This document shows positions 54,900-64,000 of a stretch of DNA of 64,000 bases, piece after piece; within the stretch, counting starts at the first letter, position 1, and each line of letters starts with the position of its first letter. The translations under genes were made by a program, and so were the position numbers. Origin of the DNA: Tubulanus polymorphus (lineage: Eukaryota > Nemertea > Palaeonemertea > Tubulaniformes > Tubulanidae); NCBI RefSeq assembly GCF_964204645.1, contig NC_134030.1, positions 6,012,278 through 6,076,277 on the forward strand. Direction: 5' to 3'. The notes under the pieces were generated by a model, which worked only from the letters and a program-made list of their open reading frames with translations, searched no databases and had not been told where the DNA came from.

Positions 54900-56010
54900 G
54901 ATCAAGGTATTCTTATTATGATGAAGCAAAAATATATTCACACAGATTAAATTAAAAATGCGTGCGACGTATTCTCGCTACTATTGAACAAAAATTGAAA
55001 GCTGTAAAAACATTTCTGTTTAGAATTACAAACAGACTGTCGAATTAACACAGATATTGTACGATTCAAAATGTAAATGTAATATACCAAACATACCAAA
55101 TATATTGAAAAAAATAACACTCACGGAATTTTTGCCCGCGTTTTTTCGCAGTCACATAGAAAAAAAACTGAGATTTCCACACTGAGGCAATTTTGGCCAG
55201 TGTGCGAGGAATTCCGTCAATTCACGGTAAAAGAAAAAGTAACCAAACAAAAGACAAAAGATAAACAAATTTCAGAATCATTGACGCTTAACTAAACTGT
55301 ACATAACTACAAAGGTTTTTATATGGTTTTTTCATATTCTTTTAGAAATCAAATAAAAGTTTTACGGCTAGATAAGTAGCTATTGAATAGCAGTTACTGT
55401 CATATAAAACATTTACATATACATTAAATACTTATTATTTACATCCGATTAATAAACACGGAAAAAGTACTACTCGCTTTTGTTCGGGTAAGAGGCGAAA
55501 ATTTCAAAATAGTTCATTAGAAATGGCGAAGTTTCGCAACACGTACCACCGTCATGATATGGAATTTTTATACACCGATGCCACAAGCCGTCATCCAACA
55601 CGCGAGCCCAACGATTCTACGTTATTCGCAAATGGCTATTTGTCAATCTAAACATTTCGATTCTGCGTCTCTTTATTTGCGGATTATTTCCACAAAAATA
55701 TTCTTCGATTCATACTCAGCGAAAAAGCAATAAATGCACGTACAACTCACGGGATGTCCCATACTGAATTCCCTTAAAATGTATGTGGAGAGATTTTACT
55801 GTAATGAATAAGTACACTCGGTCGGGGATTTCGAGGTCTTTATACGACGTCTTTCTGGCGATAAAGTAACGGACTGCGGCCTTTATTTTTACCGATCAGA
55901 AATACCGGTATTTTTCTATTGCCTTTCAGCCCGTAAAAACCGTTGTTTCCGTTGTCGACGTAACACCAAACATTCTTCTTGGCGTTAACGTCGTTGTTCT
56001 CCTCCTGACG
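54900..56010. other. 3' flank of IgSF-C
   Basis: It presumably contains the 3' UTR of IgSF-C (minus strand); AATAAA on the minus strand is possible near 55670 and 55877. No other feature was recognised. Confidence 0.4.
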
Positions 56011-59000
56011 TCATACCGTCTCTTCGGCGTCCGGCTCGTCTTCATAGTTGCGCGTTAACGAGACCGTAGCTACGGTTGCTATAGTCGGTTGTTTTTCCTT
56101 CTTTTTCATGCAGGGACAGTGGTTGATTTTACGGTGTCTGCGAACGCAATAGATAGTTATACCGATAATTCCAACTCCGGCCATTGCCAACGAAAACAGC
56201 CCCGCTACATGAAACGATTCTTCTTCGTCTTTGGATGATTTCTTACCTAAAAAAAAAAAAAATTCTAATTGAAAAAGACGTCGAATTTCTTTTTTAGATA
56301 GTGACAAAGGAAAAACAAAATGCTCTGCATATAATATTTTGGAGAGTTGCCGAAAATACGTAGCCTTCCATTAATACACATGAAGCAAGTGTAAATAAAG
56401 TGTATATTTGCTATCTAGGTATCGGGCAGGGAGGTTAGCTAAGTCAAGAAGCAGTGACAACAGTCGTGTATTCCACGTTGGCGAAAATGTTAGACGGTAG
56501 TCTTCTCCTGAGATACTGTTTTCCTGTCTATCGATACGTCAATATTTACGAGTATTTACAAAGGAGATAGCATTCGTAGAAACCGTCCGTCCGTTCGTGG
56601 CTCTTCGCCTGCTTCAAGCAACAGCAACACGTGTGTTGTCGTAGCGCTGTTTGTCTAGGATTAATTCAATCAAAAACCTAGTCGTCGTTTTTACCAGGAA
56701 CCTGAGGGCGTTTTATTGAAATAACAAATACACACTCTCTCGTGTATATATAGATATATATATATAGATATATACGTACGCACATACAAATATGGACGAC
56801 TTACTATACCGGTATAGTGGCTAAAAAGGGAATTTCTGATGACGTATGTACTATTGCTATTATTCGACCGGTGAGTTAAGTTATAAGAAGACAATCTTGA
56901 ACAAACACTCAGATCAACAACAAAACACATTTTGGATGTATCACAGAGTGGACGGAAATGTTGGTGGTTAGTATTGATTGAGTTTGGGTAGTCTGTTTCA
57001 TGTTTTTAAAAGTATAGCTTCGATTTCTACAACTTTCAGTCGCAGTACGGACACTTCAAAAATATCCTGTCGGTATTTGGATACGCATGTATTCCTTATG
57101 ATTTCATTAATTCATTAGCGTAATTTGGCATTCAATCGGGGAATTGTTAAATCCACTATGAAACAGTGAATAAATTAACAAAATTAATAAAATGGTGATT
57201 CGAATTTAAAAACTGAATTATCGTACGTTGAGAAATTCTCCACTAAAACTTTAGGCAATAGGATTACTCGTAGTATGAAGTTCTCACACTTATCTGAGGT
57301 ATAGTTTTTTAATGAGTCTAGCCACTGTAGCCCTGTAGCTATAGACAATGTGTGCTCGGCGCATTCACATGTAAACATTCCTTAAATTATCTAATTTGAA
57401 AAAGAAATGTCTATTCAAGTAGAGTTGTACCTCACAATACATGTATAATCATTATTTTTACGTTGGTTTCAGAATCAGAATTCAACATGTCTCTAACGCA
57501 CTCAATTTATTTCATTTTATAAAAAAAAGAAATGTAATTGAATAAAAATAAGACTACTTAGATTTATTCGGTTTTTAACGCTAATATTCACATTAAAAAG
57601 ATTGTACTTTTTTTAGTCTGTTATTTATCTCTGACCCGTTTGGAATACTTGACTTTTAATGCTACGTTATTCATAATTCGTGGCAGGTTTTGTTATACAA
57701 TACAAAACCGCGAATACACCCATTTCTAAGAAAACAGATGACAAAACATAATTTGACGCTCTTGCGCGCTTTTGTATTATAAACGAGAAATTAATTTTAG
57801 ATTTTTCAATTTAGAGTCACGTTTAAGCGCGGGTCGGGGGGTAGTTTTGCGTGACTAATTTCCAATGCCATACTTTCTATTTTAAGCCCTGTTATATAAC
57901 GCGCTTGAACCAAGACCGACATGTTGCGTTACGGACCTGTGAAAACTTGTAGATTTCACAATAAACATAATCCTTTAAACAAACACAAAAGATTAATATA
58001 ATTATACATGGACCGGGCTACATTAATAGCGACTGCTTATATCAGGGTAATGTTGTGCGATATATTTCTTTATTTGAGATATACATATCAATTTCATCCC
58101 TTGCCTTATAAATTACAAACTCTATACGTCGGATATGATTAACGTCACAGATTACTCATAATGTGTTACTAATCCGAGTTTCTAGTAAATTGACGGATAT
58201 AGTACGCTAACTTTGATTTTTTGACGCATGTTTTCCGGTACATTGCACTTAATGTCATTTCGACTACAATAGTTCCTAATTGGCAGGTGTCTGTAATATA
58301 TAGGCTATATTTACCCTAGTTGAATGTTGGAGACAGGTCTGAGTACACATTAACAACACGTTGTTTCTGGTCATTTATAGTTCACGCGTGACGTGTGCAG
58401 AACCGCCGCAGTACTGAACATACAAACGACGAGGGTGTAACTATACGGGCAGTAAAACCGTACTGGAAACCACATCACAGCAACAGGGACGGACAGAACG
58501 CTTTAAACATTGAGGAGCAGCTTCACCAAAGTGGCGAATATAGAATAACGATATATACTACTACAAAACAATCATTGTCTTTTTGATGAAAAGAAGAAAC
58601 CGTGAGTTTAGCGAACGTACTTTAACCGTATAGTTTTTACTAGTACATTGAACCCAGCTGGGCGAAGTCACGTATCAGACTATATCGGGAGTTTTATCGA
58701 TAAAATGTACGCGACAATGATGTACAATCCTACTGGTAAATCATCTTCACAACAATATCATCATCACCATCATCATCATCATCCCCACGCTCATCGTCAC
58801 CATAAATCTTCAACGCACATAAACGCCGTAATGAAACCGCCCAAACCGCCGTCGTGGAGAGACTTCATCGGCGGATCGAATAACGAACTATCCAGCGCTA
58901 AGAATTGCGTGCATTCGGACTTCACGGATTTAAGTCGAGTCAAACAGAAATCGTCGTCGGGACCTACAACTAGCGGTTATTACAATCATCCGGCCGCCGA

Positions 59001-62000
59001 TTTTAGCAATAACGCCGTGGACAAAAAACGCGTAAGAGCGTCAGTGCATCGGACTCGTAGCGAAAAACAGTTATCCGGATTACCGTCAGGGGGTGAATTC
59101 GCGATATCGTTGGCGGATCTCAGTCAACAGGGTGATTATTTGCTGAGATCGGATAGATGCGATTATAGAGACGAAAACAATCATCGTTGCGAGAAGTGGT
59201 TAGCAGAAGTTCACGCCGCTAACTACGCTTTAGAAGACGCAGTGTTCGCCGAGGGGTCGGGCGTTGAAATCGAAGTCCCCGACGAGGGTCATTGGACGGA
59301 TTTGCCCGGAGTTGTACCGCATCGGCTGAAATCGTCCGACACCGATAGGTCGAAAACAAGGCGCGATTATAGTAAAACGAAAACTTAGAACCTTGTAGAA
59401 TCTCAAATGTCCTCAGCTATGGAAACACTGGCCTTAAATGTGATGCTATTACTATGTTGTACTATGTTGTTACTGCCATCAATGGCGATCTTCCACTATA
59501 TAGACATCGGTGTAGTGTATGCGATGATAAGTTTAATTTAACAAGATCTCTTCTCAGTCAATCAATCAGAAAGTTACATATAATTGATGTAGTTAATATA
59601 ATGATCGTTGCATACTAGTTGAATCAGTCAATCTTTAATTCACTTTCTAAAATCTACGTATTTAGGTGTTCTGTTTTAGAAATGCAGTAAACTACATCGA
59701 ATAAACTTATTTGAGTATTTTTATAAGAGTATAAGATTATTTCTAAAATCATTTTCAGTAATTTTGAGGTCTCGTACGCATCGCAATTTGTAACTTCCTA
59801 TGTACATCGGAGGAACGACTGCTGAACAATATTTTTGTTTGACTGGATGACTGATATTAATCTCAGCATTGTACAGAGGCGATAAGTAAAAACCGACAGT
59901 TGATGATTAAAACAATTATTTTCTGACTTTCTTGGAGTTTAAACCCATCATCAGAGAATCCAAAAATTATCATTATGGTTTCTGTAATGATGGAGGTTAG
60001 ATAAACTCCGCAACCAAAACTGTCACAAAATAATGTTTTGATCATCAACTGGCGGTTTCTTTTACTTATCAATTTTTTTTTATACTTTGCGAACCGGAAT
60101 GAATTTGTCACAATTGTTTTATTTGAAGTGAAGCGTCAGACGCAGTTTTCGGTTACCGTAGTGGATCGAATATCGGTGGCGGTGGTTATGGAAATTGATA
60201 TTGTCGTTGATTTTTATTTGGGTATCCGGGCCGGATCGTACATATTGTAACTGAACGTTTCGATCGAACTGAGTCACTGCCACTACAATCTCAAGGGTCC
60301 TTCGTCGATAGTTAGTTGACAGTCGAGCGGGATCCCAATGTCAAGTGAATCCAGTTCGACGGATTCAGGAAGATTGACTCATTTGAATGAGCATCCCGTC
60401 AAGCCTGGTATATGACGCTGTTTGAAATATTAAAAGAAAACAGATGTAGAAATGTTGGGAGGCTACTGTATCTACCGAGAGGACGCTCTGTCAGTAAATA
60501 TAGACTTAGCTTAGTAAGGTCTCTATCAATATCATCCCGAACTCACTAACTCGCTATATAAGTCTACAACATACTACGCTAGTTCAAGTTTCATTCCAGC
60601 TTGCAGGAATTAACCTATGATAAGCCCTCTATTAGTATTGGCACATAAGACCGGACTATATAGACACCCATACTGTTTATTTTCTGGTCACGTCCCTGTG
60701 TAATCACGTCTAAACAAGTGCCTCGGAAATTGCCTCCGACTAGACCTATACTCCACCACCTAGGACTGTCAAATTACACAACTCATTACTATACGTAGTT
60801 TTGCCATCATCCAAATTCGGATCCAGATTTGCCCCCCGCAGTTTCATCGTGTTAGAATTATCTGATACGTTATACATATTGATAGATACAGAGCAGATAT
60901 TGACTTATTCAGTATATTGACGGACTGATACGTACTGTAGCCTTCTAAGTAGGCTTGGAATTCAGCGTAGGGAGGCGTTTCGTCTGGACGAAGTTCGTCA
61001 TTCTCGGCTGTACATCGATAAATAGCTCTCTGGTCAATTCTTGTAAACATCGTGAAATAGGCGCTGATCTGATAGGCTGTACCGTCCGGCAGCGATATGT
61101 TCTTCAGCATCATGCCTCGGATTTCTTTAAATTCTTTCGCCCCTTTTCTCCACCATCGGATACGACCGCCAGGCCGCCCCACGTTCCCTTTACACGTCAT
61201 GGTCACATTTTGATATTCTTTGAACGTATTGTTGGACAACATCATTTTCGGCGTCTCCGGTAAAACTAGAAACAAAATAGACTTCATGCATTATACGACA
61301 ACTGTCATTGCTTCGAAATCACTCAAAATTAAAACAATATAACTCCTAGTTGTTTTTCACAATATTTCGCTTACCATTGATTTTAAGTTCGGTGGCGCCG
61401 CTTTTAGAAGTGAACATATCCTCGTAAACTTCGCACCAGTAAATACCCTCGTCTCCGACCAGTACCGGGTTTATAAGTAGTTGGTAGAATCCTCTGCGAA
61501 TTCCCAATAAGAACGCTCGACCAGCCAGATTACCACGTGAGCTATTGAACTGAAACACAAGTGAATCCTACGTATACAACCAGTTCCGTTTTTGAGATGT
61601 TGTTGACAATCTTAATAAAATGCTCGAATTTTAGACACCGATGATTTGATATTCGGGGGCGAATCCAGGCGGGAACACAAGGAACAATTCTGTGCCGTTT
61701 TGATGGATGATACAATGGAAATATTTTTCAGGGCACTTCGTCCACTCGCAACTCCAAACAGCAGTCTGCAGCGCAAGATTTAGCTCATATTTCCTTAAAT
61801 GTCCCCCAAGCGCCTAGAAATTGTATGAAAATTCACTGCAATCTCAAAATTGTTTCATTATATATGCCCTTTTCATTTATTCGTGCTCCTTCCAATCTGC
61901 CTTATGGTCCGCCCCTAATTGCCAAAGATAGGTGGAACAAGATGAGAGAATTCAATCGGAGTACCTGATGTGGCCGGTATGTGTGGATAGGTTTCGGGTC

Positions 62001-62168
62001 TCTATGGCGTCGCCACGAAACGGCGAACGGGTAGACGGTGGATTCATTGAGCCGGCAGTCTAAATGAGCAACGCTCCCGTTCCGAGCCGGTGACGTCGAT
62101 GTTACATCTACGGAATACAAGGTCGCCGCAAAACCTGCAAATATATACATGAGAATACATATGAGCAT
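56011..62168 (-). CDS. IgSF-C: two-Ig single-pass membrane protein, 4 exons
   Basis: Exons 61965-62168, 61375-61549, 60936-61265 and 56011-56246 join in phases 0, 1 and 1, giving 314 residues. The start MLICILMYIFAGFAA reads as a signal peptide. A good acceptor at 62135 means exon 1 could instead begin at 62134 with the signal encoded further upstream. Ig domain 1 spans about 20-126 (VAHLDC, VSWRRHR, DEGIYWCEV) and Ig domain 2 about 127-235 (VTMTC, IRWWRKG, AIYRCTAEN). The last exon holds a Lys/Glu stalk, a membrane segment (VAGLFSLAMAGVGIIGITIY), a Cys/Lys-rich juxtamembrane part and the C-terminus EETV, a possible class III PDZ ligand. The final intron is 4.7 kb and contains a plus-strand coding region. 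Role probably adhesion or recognition. Confidence 0.78.
58705..59388 (+). CDS. Unrecognised His-rich protein, nested antisense in IgSF-C intron
   Basis: The frame is open from 58612 to a TAA at 59386-59388. The first ATG is at 58705 (227 residues); the region upstream could be exon sequence joined at the acceptor near 58643, adding residues such as GRSHVSDYIGSFIDK. Visible features are a run of eight histidines near the start, PPKPPSWRDFIGG, a basic RVRASVHRTRSEKQ segment, a Cys-containing RCDYRDENNHRCEKWL patch and an acidic VEIEVPDEGHWTDLPGVVP stretch. It has no signal peptide or membrane segment. G+C content and codon use are higher than the surroundings, supporting real coding. AATAAA lies near 59700. 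Possibly the last exon of a longer gene; I do not recognise the family. Confidence 0.6.
   Translation: MYATMMYNPTGKSSSQQYHHHHHHHHPHAHRHHKSSTHINAVMKPPKPPSWRDFIGGSNNELSSAKNCVHSDFTDLSRVKQKSSSGPTTSGYYNHPAADFSNNAVDKKRVRASVHRTRSEKQLSGLPSGGEFAISLADLSQQGDYLLRSDRCDYRDENNHRCEKWLAEVHAANYALEDAVFAEGSGVEIEVPDEGHWTDLPGVVPHRLKSSDTDRSKTRRDYSKTKT
59881..60070. mobile_element. Foldback MITE, about 190 bp
   Basis: The left arm begins GATAAGTAAAAACCGACAGT; the right arm ends with its imperfect complement (…TTTTACTTATC). About 50 bp of each arm pair with a few mismatches. It lies inside the large IgSF-C intron; no clear target repeat. Confidence 0.55.
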
Positions 62169-62199
62169 TGAGAAATGATGTTAGAGACTATTATAGCGA

Positions 62200-64000
62200 T
62201 GACTCAGTGAAGATGATGATGATGTAGTGGATTAAACGATATTCGTAATTATTTCGATCAATCCCCGCAGAGTTAGAGAAAACAAATAAATCGAACGTCG
62301 CTTCCGCCATCATCTTTATGAATCAGATGAATCGGATGAACTATATTATAGATGGGTTATCGTTTTAATTGATTGATACAAAGATATTGGTATTGACTTT
62401 CTTTCATAATTAGAGTAAATGACCGTGAAATGAAAGGCTTAAGGATTTGGAAGTTTCAGAATTTTCCCAATATACTGATTGGACTGGGTCCATATTTGTT
62501 CTGCTGTGTGACGTAATCTGAGTCGTCTGCAATTGCGCGTAACGTCTGAAATCGGATAAGCTATGCGATATCAAATACTGATCCAAAAAAATATTTGAGT
62601 CTATTTTTGTAATCAGATGGTAATAAATGTAGTTTTATATATATACAGTCAAGAAGCCGTATGAGATGTCAGATGAACGCTGTAGAAGCATCTAAACATG
62701 TTTATAACTAATTATTAGGATATTTATTATTAATATATATACTTCGTTTTTCTTTCACAAAATGATCAGTTGGTAAACTTGCAGACATCAAAAAGCGATG
62801 CGTTTAGAATGTTTTCCATTTTGTGTATAATGCACGCTTTGTAAATTACAAAGCCGAAAGTAATAAAATCAAGATCAAAAGGGACCGATCTGCAAATTGT
62901 GGCTTAAGAGATGAGATAAATTTTGCACTATAAGAACGGTGAGTCAATAACCATTTTTTCCTCACCATTGTCGGAAGTCATTACCTTCACATCACACGTC
63001 ACTTACGACGTACGAAGTCTCGCATAAATGACGAGAACAAAGTAATTAAATGAATTAATCGTGGAAATTAGCAATTACTCTAACCAGGTTCACCTGAGGT
63101 CAGTCTCTCTCTAAACCTCGGTAAGCTATTGTGTTTCTAACCTTACAGTGACCCCCATCACTCGGGTTTACTTGACCCGGCGGCCATTTTTTTATTAGCT
63201 CTACCTCAGAGATATTTACTTCGGAATTGATATCAAAGCACTGCATTAATAAGGAGAGATTTCGCCTTATACTTGATGAGATGATACAAATAACTTTCAT
63301 CGGTGCTGCACTGAATATATCTTGGGATTTTGGGCAAAATGTAACCACAATCTAACAGGGTTTCATTAAAACGCTTGTATCTTTTAGGTTGCCGTGACTA
63401 ACCACAAGTCCATTCATCGCACCGACTAAAAAAGAAGTTTTCTGCCCCATGTAAACATGCGCGCAGGACGACAATCGTCCCTGTGCGGGGTATCAGTACA
63501 TCCCTCTCTAAGTTCCCTCGGGTGAAGTTTCACAATGCAACCACTCACGAGAGAATTATAGCTCCTTCGTGAACACGTTCTTCATTAGTCATTCATTGTA
63601 CATTTAATTAATTGAGTGAAGACGTGCCGTACCTCAGAACTGGCTAATAACATAAAACTCTGATCATTTCAGTATGAGGTCAGTTGTACTTCGACAGCGT
63701 TATTTCGATTTTACTGCGGAAATCACAGTAAAAAACCGAGGGCCATCTATCTGACGGAATGAGAAGTAAATCCGTGTGCATTTAACACGAAGGTAATGAA
63801 ATCAACGCGCCGGGGTCCGAAAAGTAGAACCAAATAAGTTCGTTCGTATTCACATGCGGAATGGAATCGATTTCGCTGCAGCATTTTTAGGGTTTTATGC
63901 CCCCTCGATAGAAACGCTATTGTTTTACCACTACAAAATGTATGAACCGGGTAGAATTATGTATAGCTGCACAACTTTGGTCATTAATTTTTTTCCGAAT
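62200..64000. other. Upstream region of IgSF-C
   Basis: It should contain the IgSF-C promoter. Small ORFs here (for example 63100-63348 minus) show no family features. Nothing else supported. Confidence 0.4.

Noticed and set aside
56691-56930. Open frame with a TATATA-rich stretch, minus strand
   Set aside because: The amino-acid run comes from a dinucleotide repeat; low-complexity chance frame in the IgSF-C intron.
63100-63348. Minus-strand frame upstream of IgSF-C as its missing signal exon
   Set aside because: No hydrophobic leader and no donor in phase with the acceptor at 62135; a nearer start at 62168 already gives a signal peptide.

Overview
The window is animal nuclear DNA, A+T-rich, with short spliced exons and many transposon types. 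The sequence fits a marine invertebrate, but I cannot name the phylum. I rebuilt the genes by hand from splice sites and reading phase; every multi-exon gene called intact keeps one open frame across all its junctions.

Layout. Positions 544-4800 (minus) hold IgSF-A, a 14-exon single-pass receptor with about five Ig and two FN3-like domains. Positions 7322-10963 (plus) hold IgSF-B, with two Ig domains, one FN3 domain and a membrane segment. From about 11.8 to 54.9 kb runs a tandem array of a small secreted cysteine-rich family that I do not recognise from any described family: eight intact genes (about 174-183 residues), one pseudogene and four relics, all on the plus strand. Each intact gene has a signal peptide split by a phase-1 intron, then three exons carrying 14 cysteines in two similar modules. 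Nearly all have an upstream motif block containing an E-box (CAGGTG) and an IRF-like core (AANNGAAA). Positions 56011-62168 (minus) hold IgSF-C, a two-Ig membrane protein; its last intron contains an unrecognised His-rich coding region on the plus strand.

The array grew by duplicating larger blocks. Fossil pieces of IgSF-B (upstream region, FN3 exon, membrane exon, 3' flank) lie between the cysteine-rich genes, so the ancestral unit probably held IgSF-B plus one cysteine-rich gene. A later duplication copied about 20.7-27.7 kb into what is now 28.0-43.6 kb. The second copy was then enlarged by about 9.9 kb of nested retrotransposons: a decayed I/Nimb-like LINE (about 30443-40315) split by an intact CR1-like LINE in the opposite orientation (about 33521-38175). 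The first copy keeps the unoccupied insertion site of the outer LINE at about 23586.

The rest is transposon debris: Penelope-like repeats with hammerhead-like cores, hAT-like and foldback MITEs, LINE tails ending in hexamer repeats, and a cluster of TTCGTTCGAACGAA palindromes. A reasonable reading is a fast-evolving locus of surface receptors and secreted cysteine-rich proteins, possibly immune or recognition-related; that role is inference.
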